Shown piece after piece: positions 1 through 6,674 of a DNA stretch of 49,764 nucleotides. Each line of letters begins with the position of its first letter. Position 1 is the stretch's first letter. Origin of the DNA: Candidatus Neomicrothrix sp. UBA2131 (GTDB lineage Bacteria > Actinomycetota > Acidimicrobiia > Acidimicrobiales > MedAcidi-G1). The notes beneath the pieces are model-generated. The model ran no database searches. It saw nothing but the letters and a program-made list of their open reading frames with translations, and was not told where the DNA came from. The translations under genes and the position numbers were made by a program. The stretch spans positions 1 through 49,764 of the forward strand of contig DCXR01000033.1 of the NCBI GenBank assembly GCA_002329075.1, given 5' to 3'.

Positions 1-1
1 C

Positions 2-421
2 GAGATCCAACCGGAGCGCATCCCGGAGATTTCCGGGGACCACGTCTACGGCACCAACATGCAGCACGGGCCCGTGCTGGCCCGCCGGATGCTGGCCCGC
101 CAGACCGGCACCCGCCAGATCATCATGGTCACCGACGGCGAGCCCACCGCCCACATCACCGACCAGGGCTACCCCGTGTTCAACTATCCGCCGTCGCAGG
201 CGACCGTGGACCGCACCCTCACCGAGGTGCGGCGATGCACCCGCGATGGAATCCGGATCAACGTGTTCATGCTCGACGCCACCCCGTACCTGACCCGGTT
301 CATCGAGACGGTCACGAAGATGAACGGCGGGCGGGCGTTCTTCACGACCAACCAGGACCTCGGCGACTACGTCCTGGTCGACTTCGTGGACCAGCGACGA
401 ACCCTGCGCACCTCGCGCTGA
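2..421 (+). CDS. VWA-domain protein, C-terminal part (5' end outside window)
   Basis: The frame is open from base 2 to a TGA at 419-421, giving 139 residues of a longer protein. The stretch IIMVTDGEPTAH is the beta-strand plus Thr/Asp metal-site segment seen in von Willebrand factor A domains of the bacterial ChlD/MgtE-associated type. It is preceded by a segment with the pattern NMQHGPVLARRML that these proteins carry. The internal ATG at base 59 is not the real start, because the homologous region begins before it. The metal-binding MIDAS DxSxS motif would lie outside the window. VWA proteins of this kind often accompany a MoxR-like AAA ATPase, which cannot be checked here. Confidence 0.75.
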   Translation, partial: EIQPERIPEISGDHVYGTNMQHGPVLARRMLARQTGTRQIIMVTDGEPTAHITDQGYPVFNYPPSQATVDRTLTEVRRCTRDGIRINVFMLDATPYLTRFIETVTKMNGGRAFFTTNQDLGDYVLVDFVDQRRTLRTSR

Positions 422-474
422 CGGGGGGTGCCCGGGTCCGGGCTGCCGTAATCCTGTGGAAATAGGGTTTCCCC

Positions 475-504
475 TTGCTTTTGGGGCACCTGAGGTGGTC
501 TAAT
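475..504 (+). promoter_or_regulatory. candidate sigma-70-type promoter for the first whiB gene
   Basis: TTGCTT at 475-480 and TCTAAT at 499-504 are separated by 18 bases and match the -35 and -10 consensus at most positions. The predicted transcript would start near 511 and have a leader of about 65 bases before the whiB ATG at 576. It is read by eye; no other element is as good in the 422-575 gap. Confidence 0.4.
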
Positions 505-575
505 TACATCGCTGTAACCCCCAAAGGCCCCGGTGGCGTCCTGAGCGTCGCCTGATGGTCGGGAGGCTCACCACC

Positions 576-866
576 ATGGGCATCTATGCGAAACCGGATC
601 TTGACATGACCTGGCAGGAGTTCTCGAACTGCCTCGGCGTCGACCCGGACCTGTTCTTCCCCGAGCGGGGCGCCAGCACCCGCGAGGCCAAGGAGGTCTG
701 TCGTGGTTGCGTCGTCCAGGCCGACTGCCTTGAGTACGCCCTCCAGAACGGCGAGAAGTTCGGCATCTGGGGCGGTATGAGCGAGCGGGAACGCCGCCGC
801 ATCCGTCGCCAGCGGGCCCTGGCCAGGGCGGCAGCCGCTGAAGCGGCGGAAGCAGAAACCGCCTGA
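576..866 (+). CDS. WhiB-family iron-sulfur transcriptional regulator
   Basis: A 96-residue protein with the WhiB signature: four cysteines (C19, C42, C45, C51) in the C...CxxC...C pattern that binds a [4Fe-4S] cluster, then a GIWGG turn and a basic tail RRRIRRQR. WhiB proteins partner with the principal sigma factor or act as redox-sensitive regulators. The start is set at 576 rather than the in-frame ATG at 555, because GGGAGG at 561-566 is a Shine-Dalgarno nine bases upstream of 576. The Ala/Glu-rich C-terminus is not diagnostic. The subfamily cannot be assigned from this sequence; it lacks the AT-hook of the WhiB7 type found at 22279-22614. Confidence 0.9.
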   Translation: MGIYAKPDLDMTWQEFSNCLGVDPDLFFPERGASTREAKEVCRGCVVQADCLEYALQNGEKFGIWGGMSERERRRIRRQRALARAAAAEAAEAETA

Positions 867-891
867 GAAGGCCAGACCGGTTCTTCGTTGG

Positions 892-897
892 TACACT
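892..897 (+). promoter_or_regulatory. -10 element (TACACT), leaderless-type, for tatA
   Basis: TACACT ends six bases before the tatA ATG at 904 and there is no Shine-Dalgarno, so transcription would start at the start codon itself. Confidence 0.45.
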
Positions 898-903
898 CAC
901 GGC

Positions 904-1161
904 ATGTCAAGCCTTGCATTTCTCAGCAGTACCGAGTTGATCTGGGTCGCCGTTCTGGCGATCGTGGTATTCGGGGGCAGCCAACTCCCGAAGTTGGCCC
1001 GAAACCTGGGCCGCGCACAGAAGGAACTCCAGAAGGGTCTGGCCGAGGGCGCGGCAGAAGCCGAGCGCGCGGCAGAAGCCGACAGCGCGGCAGAAGCCGA
1101 CAGCGCGATAGAAGTCGACAGCGCGGTAGAAGCTGACAGCGCCGAGGACTCCTCCGACTGA
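904..1161 (+). CDS. tatA: Sec-independent translocase subunit TatA
   Basis: An 85-residue protein with one N-terminal membrane helix (about residues 12-29) followed by the TatA hinge and amphipathic helix FGGSQLPKLARNLG, then an acidic tail. TatA forms the pore of the twin-arginine pathway that exports folded proteins. The tail consists of five near-identical six-residue units (AAEADS type), encoded by an 18-bp tandem repeat at 1051-1140. TatB is longer and begins differently, so TatA/E is the better call. tatC is not in the window, so this is a stand-alone tatA. The start is supported by the membrane helix position and a TACACT element six bases upstream. Confidence 0.92.
   Translation: MSSLAFLSSTELIWVAVLAIVVFGGSQLPKLARNLGRAQKELQKGLAEGAAEAERAAEADSAAEADSAIEVDSAVEADSAEDSSD
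1051..1140 (+). repeat. five 18-bp tandem repeats inside tatA
   Basis: Units start at 1051, 1069, 1087, 1105 and 1123, with consensus GCGGCAGAAGCCGACAGC. Units 2 and 3 are identical; units 1, 4 and 5 differ at a few positions. Each encodes A-[AIV]-E-[AV]-[DE]-[SR], extending the acidic C-terminus of TatA without breaking the frame. Confidence 0.9.
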
Positions 1162-1210
1162 ACTCGGTACACTCGGCGGCTCCCGACCACTGATCCAGGA
1201 GCCCCGGGCC

Positions 1211-1495
1211 ATGACCGACATCACCGAGGACCTTCCGCCACAGCCTCCGGTCGGCGACGTGATGGTCGTCTACCTGGGGCCGGTCGCCCCCCACTGGGAC
1301 ATCCGCTCCGCATTCGGCGACCGGGTGCTCATCGAGTCCTTCCGCGACCGAATCAACGCGCGGCTCATGCTCCTCCCGCCGCACGATCCCCAGTTCCGAA
1401 GAAACCGCGAGCGCATCAACCGAGATGCCGAGCGCGAGAACGTCCGGATCGCCTGGGACCTCGGCTACGAGGAAGAAGACTCCGAGCGCACCTGA
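1211..1495 (+). CDS. conserved-looking small hypothetical protein
   Basis: A 94-residue soluble protein that I do not recognise. It begins with a short acidic/proline segment, has a hydrophobic strand VMVVYLGPVAP near residues 18-28, and ends in a charged helix rich in Arg, Glu and Asp. No cysteines, membrane helix or signal peptide are visible. AGGAG near 1196-1200 lies about ten bases before the ATG and supports the start. A TACACT element at 1168-1173 could be its -10 box, giving a leader of about 30 bases. It follows tatA in the same direction after 49 bases, with no evident functional link. Confidence 0.6.
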   Translation: MTDITEDLPPQPPVGDVMVVYLGPVAPHWDIRSAFGDRVLIESFRDRINARLMLLPPHDPQFRRNRERINRDAERENVRIAWDLGYEEEDSERT

Positions 1496-1622
1496 GGCCT
1501 ACCCCCCGTACAGGCAACGGCCCCGGCGCCCTGTTCGGGTACCGGGACCGTTCAGGGCGGGGGCAGGGAGGGGACCGCCCCCGGCGATCAGCCGAAGTTG
1601 CCTGGTTGCCGGCGAAGCTCCC

Positions 1623-1868
1623 CTAGGCGGCCACCACGGCAATGTGCCGCCTTTCCCGCCTGATCCGCCGGCGCTGCCTTTCCGAGCAGCCTCCCCAGAC
1701 GCCGTGGTCGACGCGCTGGGACAGCGCGTACTCGAGGCAGTTGCCGCTCACGGCGCACTCTGCGCAGATGGCCTTGGCGACCTCGACCCCCAACCCGTCG
1801 CTGGGAAAGAAAGTGTTAGGCGGGATCTCCTGACACCTTGCCCGCTCCATCCAGACTGTGTTCACCAT
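1623..1868 (-). CDS. WhiB-family iron-sulfur transcriptional regulator, second copy
   Basis: An 81-residue WhiB protein with cluster cysteines C12, C35, C38 and C44, a GVWGG turn and a basic tail RQRRRIRRERRH. An extra cysteine (C61) directly follows the GVWGG turn. The start at 1868 is chosen because AAAGGAG lies 10-14 bases upstream on the minus strand. A longer in-frame ORF to 1964 exists but its added residues resemble leader rather than protein. The protein ends almost at its basic tail, shorter than the copy at 576-866. It is transcribed towards the hypothetical gene at 1211 and away from the phosphate cotransporter. Confidence 0.9.
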   Translation of the reverse strand: MVNTVWMERARCQEIPPNTFFPSDGLGVEVAKAICAECAVSGNCLEYALSQRVDHGVWGGCSERQRRRIRRERRHIAVVAA

Positions 1869-1973
1869 CGGGTCCGTTGCTCCTTTTCCCCGGGGGATCA
1901 GCCCGGGACCTCGTCGGTTTCCGCCCATGACTGCCATTAATGCCAGAGCAGGGCGAAAAGCCACGTAAAGGCC

Positions 1974-2028
1974 GTTCAGGGACTTCAGGTCGAGTGTTCA
2001 CCTCCTGTTCAGCCTCTGGTCAGCGCTG
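1974..2028 (+). promoter_or_regulatory. PHO-box-like array of 11-bp direct repeats
   Basis: Five 11-base units in register: GTTCAGGGACT (1974), TCAGGTCGAGT (1985, degenerate), GTTCACCTCCT (1996), GTTCAGCCTCT (2007) and GGTCAGCGCTG (2018). Actinobacterial PhoP/RegX3-type phosphate regulators bind 11-nt direct repeats with a G[GT]TCA core. The last unit covers the -35 position of a TAGGTT -10 element at 2045-2050, the geometry expected for activation. Confidence 0.7.
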
Positions 2029-2044
2029 CGACACCTCGGTTTCC

Positions 2045-2050
2045 TAGGTT
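2045..2050 (+). promoter_or_regulatory. candidate -10 element (TAGGTT) of the Na+/Pi cotransporter
   Basis: TAGGTT lies 16 bases after the last PHO-box unit. No good -35 is present in its place, as is usual for activator-dependent promoters. The transcript would start near 2057, leaving a leader of about 50 bases. Confidence 0.4.
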
Positions 2051-2108
2051 CCACCCCGATTTCCCCGACAGATGCACCATCGGCCGAAGCCCCGCGACAG
2101 GAATCCCG

Positions 2109-3251
2109 GTGACCGACACCTCCAGCGCCCGGGTGGGCACACGCCAAGTCCCCACCCTGGTACGGGCCCTCGTCGTCCTCGTGCTGCTCTACCTCTTCCT
2201 GACCGGCGTCTCACTGCTCGGAGGCGGTTTCAAGTCCCTTGGACAGGACCTCGTAGACGGTCTCTTCGAAGGCGTGTCGAACCCGGTGGGCGGGCTCTTC
2301 GTCGGCCTGCTCGCCACCGTCCTCGTCCAGTCGTCGTCGGTTTCGACGTCGGTCATCGTCGGGCTCGTCGCCAGCGAGGTTCTCGGCATCGAGGACGCCG
2401 TACCGATGATCATGGGTGCCAACCTCGGAACCACCGTCACCAACACGTTGGCCTCGCTCGGCCATGTACGACACGACCAGGAGTTCCGCCGGGCCTTCGC
2501 CGCGGCGACCATCCACGACTTCTTCAACATCCTCGCCGTTGCGGTCTTCCTGCCCATCGAACTGGCGACCGGCTACCTGTCGAGCACCGCCGGCTGGATC
2601 ACCGAGCGCGTCATCGGCAGCTCCGGCGCCAGCTTCAAGAGCCCCCTCAAGCAGGCGGTCAAGTGGCCTTCCGGCCTGGTCAAGGACTTGCTGACAGACC
2701 TCGGTGCACGTGGTGACGTCAAGGGCGGCCTGCTGATCGTCATCGGCCTCACATTCATCTTCCTGGCACTCGCCTACATCACCGTCAACATGCGCCTCCT
2801 GGTAGCCGACCGGGTCGAGGTCGCCATCAACCGGGCCCTGGGCGCCGGGTCCGGGATCGTGGCGATCGTTCTGGGCGCGGTCATCACCATCTCGGTGCAG
2901 TCGTCGTCGATCACCACGTCGGTACTGGTCCCGCTGGCCGCCTCCGGGGTGCTGACCCTCGAAAACATCTACCCGGTGACCCTGGGCGCCAACGTGGGAA
3001 CCACTGTCACGGCCCTGTTGGCGGCGCTCGCCACAGGGAGCCCCGCCGCAGTCACTGTGGCGGTCGTGCACACGCTCTTCAACATCAGCGGCATCGTCGT
3101 CTTCTACCCGCTGGAGGCGCTGCGCCGCATCCCGCTCCGGCTGGCCAACGGCCTGGCGTCGATGGTGGTCGAGCGACGCTCTGCGGCGGTCGGCTACACG
3201 GTGGGTATGTTCGTGGTGCTGCCCCTGTTCGTTGTGCTGGTCCTGCGATGA
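2109..3251 (+). CDS. Na+/phosphate cotransporter, NptA/SLC34-like
   Basis: A 380-residue integral membrane protein with the family's inverted-repeat architecture: two QSSS motifs (VQSSSVSTSV near residues 75-84 and VQSSSITTSV near 264-273), each followed by a GANLGTT/GANVGTT segment. These QSSS hairpins form the substrate and sodium sites in SLC34-type transporters. About eight to nine hydrophobic segments are visible. The start is a GTG preceded by AGGA six bases upstream. The PhoU-domain protein follows at 3331 in the same direction; in other bacteria the two are often fused. A PHO-box-like array in front suggests induction in phosphate starvation. Confidence 0.88.
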   Translation: MTDTSSARVGTRQVPTLVRALVVLVLLYLFLTGVSLLGGGFKSLGQDLVDGLFEGVSNPVGGLFVGLLATVLVQSSSVSTSVIVGLVASEVLGIEDAVPMIMGANLGTTVTNTLASLGHVRHDQEFRRAFAAATIHDFFNILAVAVFLPIELATGYLSSTAGWITERVIGSSGASFKSPLKQAVKWPSGLVKDLLTDLGARGDVKGGLLIVIGLTFIFLALAYITVNMRLLVADRVEVAINRALGAGSGIVAIVLGAVITISVQSSSITTSVLVPLAASGVLTLENIYPVTLGANVGTTVTALLAALATGSPAAVTVAVVHTLFNISGIVVFYPLEALRRIPLRLANGLASMVVERRSAAVGYTVGMFVVLPLFVVLVLR

Positions 3252-3330
3252 GCGCCACGACCCTGGATGACCCGGCTATGACCATTCCCCACACGACATC
3301 CGATTGGACAGGCAAGAGGAGGCAACGACC

Positions 3331-3993
3331 ATGGTGATGAGCTTTTTCCGGAGACCCGAGGAAGGGGGCCTCAGCCAGATCGACGCACAGGTGCAACGGA
3401 TGATCAACGACGCCCGCCACACCTTCGACCTGGCCATGAACGCCCTGACCGGTGGGCCGGTGGCGACCATTGCCGACGAGGTCCGGCGGACCGATCGTCA
3501 GATCAACGTCACCGAGATGGAGATCCGAAGGGAACTGGTGGTCCACGCCTCGGTACACGGTGGGGTCGACACACCCGAAGTGCTGGTCTTCATGAACATG
3601 ATCAAGGACTTGGAGCGCATCGGCGACTACAACAAGAACATCTTCGACCTCGCCGACGATGGTGTGTCGATGGCCGAGGCCCCGGACCTCGACCAGGTGC
3701 TCGGCTACCGCGACGAGATCTCGTCACGCATCGCGCTCATGGGTGAACTCCTCACCACCCGTGACGAGGACCGGGCCCGTGCATACATCGCCCGCGGCGA
3801 CGAGATGCGCCGCGATTTCGACGCCCGGATCATCGAACTGCTCCACTCCACCGAGACCGCCATGGTCGCCGTGCCACGAGCCCTGCTGTACCGGTTCCTC
3901 AAACGGGTCACGGCCCACTCCCTCAACGTCGTCTCGGCGATCGTCATGCCGGTGGACCGACTCGACTACTTCGACGAGGACACGCGCACCTGA
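3331..3993 (+). CDS. PhoU-domain protein, partner of the Na+/Pi cotransporter
   Basis: A 220-residue all-helical protein with two PhoU repeats. The segment VLVFMNMIKDLERIGDYNKN carries the conserved E/DxxxD metal-binding pattern of PhoU (DLERIGDYNKNI). PhoU proteins restrain phosphate uptake and link transporter state to the sensor kinase. The start at 3331 is set by GAGGAGG at 3316-3322, eight bases upstream; the upstream TTG at 3304 lacks such a site. It lies 79 bases after the cotransporter and is probably in its operon. It stands in for the C-terminal PhoU domain found fused to NptA-type carriers elsewhere. Confidence 0.85.
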   Translation: MVMSFFRRPEEGGLSQIDAQVQRMINDARHTFDLAMNALTGGPVATIADEVRRTDRQINVTEMEIRRELVVHASVHGGVDTPEVLVFMNMIKDLERIGDYNKNIFDLADDGVSMAEAPDLDQVLGYRDEISSRIALMGELLTTRDEDRARAYIARGDEMRRDFDARIIELLHSTETAMVAVPRALLYRFLKRVTAHSLNVVSAIVMPVDRLDYFDEDTRT

Positions 3994-4041
3994 TCCCCGA
4001 TGGGCCGAGTACACCCTGCCCCGACCGTGTAGACCCTCTGC

Positions 4042-4791
4042 ATGCGGGTTCTGATCACCAACGACGACGGCTTCGACTCGCCCGGGCTGGCCGCACTCGC
4101 TGCACTAGTCGGTGAGGCAGGCCACACGCCGGTCGTAGCAGCCCCGGTACGCGACCAGAGCGGCGTGGCGGCTGCCCTCGGGCCCCTCGACGACCCCGAC
4201 CGGGTGACCATCGAGCGGGTCACGGTGGACGGCCTGGAGGCACATGCCGTCCATGCACCGACGGCCCTCATCGTCATGCTGGCCATGCAGGGGGGGTTCG
4301 GCGAAGTGCCCGACATCGTGGTGTCAGGGATCAACAACGGCCCCAACACCGGCAGGTCGACCCTGCACTCGGCGACGGTTGCAGCGGTACTGGTCGCCGG
4401 CTACCACGGCCGGTCGGGGCTGGCTGTCAGCCAGGTCGACGGTGCCCCCCAGTGCTGGTCGACGGCGGCAGCGGTGGCCAGGCCGCTCCTGGACTGGTTG
4501 TGCAACCACCCGGCCACCATGCTCCTCAACCTCAACGTGCCGAACGTCGATCCCGACGAACTGCTCGGCCTGCGTCAGGCCGGCCTGGCCCACGTTGGAG
4601 GTGTCGAGACAGTGGTGACCGGACGCGACGAGACCGGCATCGACATAGACCTGGTCCCGACCAGGAGAGAACTCCCCCCGGGCCTCGACTCGACTCTGTT
4701 GCGCGAGGGCTGGGCCACCGTGAGCGCACTCGCCCCACCTTCCGCACTGGACATCGACCTTCCGACCGAGCGGTGGTGGAGGAGCCGTTGA
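4042..4791 (+). CDS. surE: 5'/3'-nucleotidase SurE
   Basis: A 249-residue metal-dependent phosphatase. The N-terminal MRVLITNDDG contains the N7-D8-D9 metal ligands, DQSG near residue 39 adds the conserved Ser, and VVSGINNGPNTG near residues 93-104 is the second SurE signature. SurE dephosphorylates nucleoside 5'/3'-monophosphates and short polyphosphate. The ATG at 4042 fixes the canonical N-terminus, and no Shine-Dalgarno is visible. The stop overlaps the TTG start of the histidine kinase gene, so the two are translationally coupled. Its place between PhoU and a phosphate-type two-component system suggests phosphate scavenging. Confidence 0.92.
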   Translation: MRVLITNDDGFDSPGLAALAALVGEAGHTPVVAAPVRDQSGVAAALGPLDDPDRVTIERVTVDGLEAHAVHAPTALIVMLAMQGGFGEVPDIVVSGINNGPNTGRSTLHSATVAAVLVAGYHGRSGLAVSQVDGAPQCWSTAAAVARPLLDWLCNHPATMLLNLNVPNVDPDELLGLRQAGLAHVGGVETVVTGRDETGIDIDLVPTRRELPPGLDSTLLREGWATVSALAPPSALDIDLPTERWWRSR

Positions 4792-5915
4792 CGCTGCTCT
4801 GGACCTGCCTCGTGGTGTTGGCCCTGGCCCTGGGCATTCGTGCCTGGGCTGGTAGCCGTCGCCGCATGTCGGATGTGGCGGCCCCCGAGGACCCGCTTCC
4901 TGTTTCCGACCGAGTCGGCGAGGCCGTACTCGACAGCATCCCGTTGGGCGTCGTGGTTGGCGACACCGCCGGGGTCCCGGTGTTTCGCAACGCTGCAGCG
5001 GATGCCCTCGTCGATTCCTGGGAGGACGGGGTCGTCGGCCGGCTGGTTGCCGAGCGTCTGGTCGCCGCAGCCGGCGGTCGGGGTTCCTCGGGCCAGGTGA
5101 GGATGCCGGGCAGTCCGCCACGACTGATCGAGGTCACTGCAGTTGCGCTGGCAGCCCCCGGCGCGTCGGCCGTCGTAGTCTTCGACGACGTAACGGAACG
5201 TCATCGTCAAGAGGCAGTGCGTCGTGACTTCGTGGCGAACGTCAGCCACGAGTTGAAAACGCCGATCGGGGCGCTGTGCCTGCTGGCCGAGACGCTTGCC
5301 GACGAACGCGAACCCGAGGTTGTCGCCCGTCTCACCTCCCATATCGGCACCGAGTCACAGCGTGCTGCGGCAATCGTCGAAAGCCTGCTCGACCTGAGTC
5401 GAATCGAGGAGGCGCCGGTCGAGGCGGTCGGACCGGTCGACCTGGCGGGTGTCGCCAATGAGGTGGTCGAGCGCATGCGGGCGATGGCGGGACGACGGGG
5501 TGTCTCCGTCGATGTAGACGTCGCGGATGCCGTAGACGTCCTCGGGAGCCGTGATCAACTGGTGAGCATGGTCCGGAACCTGGTCGAGAACGCGGTCAAG
5601 TACTCGAACGACGGCGATGCGGTGACGGTCCGCCTTGTCGGCGACGAAGCCGGTGCCCTGATCGAGGTGGTCGACCAGGGCATGGGCATCCCCGCTGCCG
5701 ACCTCGAACGTGTCTTCGAACGGTTCTACCGGGTCGACCGTGCACGGGCCAGGGAGACCGGAGGCAGCGGGCTCGGCCTGTCGATCGTCCGCCATGTCGC
5801 GCAGTCCCATGGGGGCCGGGTCGACCTGGCCTCGACAGAGGGGCAGGGGACGACCGTGACCGTACGGCTCCCCGTTCGCCCCGGGTCCGGCGCCCCATGG
5901 ACCGGCACTCCATGA
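4788..5915 (+). CDS. sensor histidine kinase, SenX3/PhoR-like
   Basis: A 375-residue kinase: one N-terminal membrane helix (about residues 4-21), a PAS-like domain (about 42-135), HisKA with H154 in FVANVSHELKTPIGAL, then HATPase_c with N-box NLVENAVKYS, G1 VDQGMGIP, F-box FERFYRVD and G2 GGSGLGLSIVRH. There is no extracytoplasmic sensor domain, as in SenX3-type kinases that sense phosphate through PhoU and a transporter. The start is uncertain: TTG 4788 overlaps the surE stop and has GGAGGAG just upstream, while GTG 4776 is an alternative. The stop overlaps the regulator's ATG (ATGA). Confidence 0.9.
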   Translation: MTLLWTCLVVLALALGIRAWAGSRRRMSDVAAPEDPLPVSDRVGEAVLDSIPLGVVVGDTAGVPVFRNAAADALVDSWEDGVVGRLVAERLVAAAGGRGSSGQVRMPGSPPRLIEVTAVALAAPGASAVVVFDDVTERHRQEAVRRDFVANVSHELKTPIGALCLLAETLADEREPEVVARLTSHIGTESQRAAAIVESLLDLSRIEEAPVEAVGPVDLAGVANEVVERMRAMAGRRGVSVDVDVADAVDVLGSRDQLVSMVRNLVENAVKYSNDGDAVTVRLVGDEAGALIEVVDQGMGIPAADLERVFERFYRVDRARARETGGSGLGLSIVRHVAQSHGGRVDLASTEGQGTTVTVRLPVRPGSGAPWTGTP

Positions 5916-6640
5916 GTGACGCCATACGGGTGCTGGTGGTCGAGGATGAACAGTCCTTTGTCGACGCCCTGACCGTCGGGCTGCGTCGCGAGGGCTTCGA
6001 GGTCGAGGTGGCGACCGACGGCGTGGCCGCCCTCGAGGCGTTCGACCGTAGTCCTCCCGACATCGTCCTCCTGGACCTGATGCTCCCCCGGCTCTCCGGC
6101 CTCGACGTCTGCCGGGAGATCAGGACGAGGTCGCAGGTTCCCGTAATCATGGTCACGGCCAAGGGCACCGAGGTCGACACCGTCGTCGGGCTCGAGATCG
6201 GTGCCGACGACTACATGACCAAGCCGTACCGCCTGCGCGAGCTGGTGGCCAGGATGCGGGCAGTGCTCAGGCGTGCAGAATCAGCCACCGGGACACGCGT
6301 CGCCGATGAGACGTCCGATGAGACGTCCAATGTGGCGGTTGTCGTCGGGGACGTGACCGTCGATCCCGGTCGCCACGAAGTCCAGGTACGGGGCGAGGTG
6401 ATGGCCATGCCGCTCCGGGAATTCGAACTGTTGAGCCTGCTGATGGACAACGCCGGACGCGTCCTCACCCGCGACGTGCTGATCGATCGGGTCTGGGGCT
6501 ACGACTACGTCGGCGACACCAGGACGCTCGATGTCCACGTGAAGCGGATCCGGTCGAAGATCGAGATCGATCCGCGTCACCCCGAGCGGCTCGTCACCAT
6601 CCGGGGCGTGGGCTACCGGTACGAATTGCCGGACACCTGA
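5912..6640 (+). CDS. response regulator, RegX3/PhoB-like (OmpR family)
   Basis: A 242-residue regulator with a receiver domain (acidic pocket E11-D12, phospho-acceptor D55 in DIVLLDLMLP, Thr in VIMVTAKG, Lys in YMTKPY) and a C-terminal winged helix ending in VTIRGVGYRYE. It is the partner of the kinase upstream, which it overlaps by four bases (ATGA). Phosphorylated RegX3/PhoB proteins bind tandem 11-bp repeats; the array at 1974-2028 is the obvious candidate target in this window. A short linker around residues 128-140 contains a near-repeat (ADETSDETS). Confidence 0.92.
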   Translation: MSDAIRVLVVEDEQSFVDALTVGLRREGFEVEVATDGVAALEAFDRSPPDIVLLDLMLPRLSGLDVCREIRTRSQVPVIMVTAKGTEVDTVVGLEIGADDYMTKPYRLRELVARMRAVLRRAESATGTRVADETSDETSNVAVVVGDVTVDPGRHEVQVRGEVMAMPLREFELLSLLMDNAGRVLTRDVLIDRVWGYDYVGDTRTLDVHVKRIRSKIEIDPRHPERLVTIRGVGYRYELPDT

Positions 6641-6661
6641 ACGCAGGGGGGCATCGGCTCC

Positions 6662-6667
6662 TAACCT
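6662..6667 (+). promoter_or_regulatory. -10 element (TAACCT), leaderless-type, for the MFS-like gene
   Basis: TAACCT ends seven bases before the GTG at 6675, with no Shine-Dalgarno between. Confidence 0.4.
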
Positions 6668-6674
6668 GAGCCCC

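Noticed and set aside
1558..1583. Hairpin CGGGGGC...GCCCCCG between two genes
   Set aside because: No T-run follows on either strand and the loop is 12 bases, so it is weak as an intrinsic terminator.
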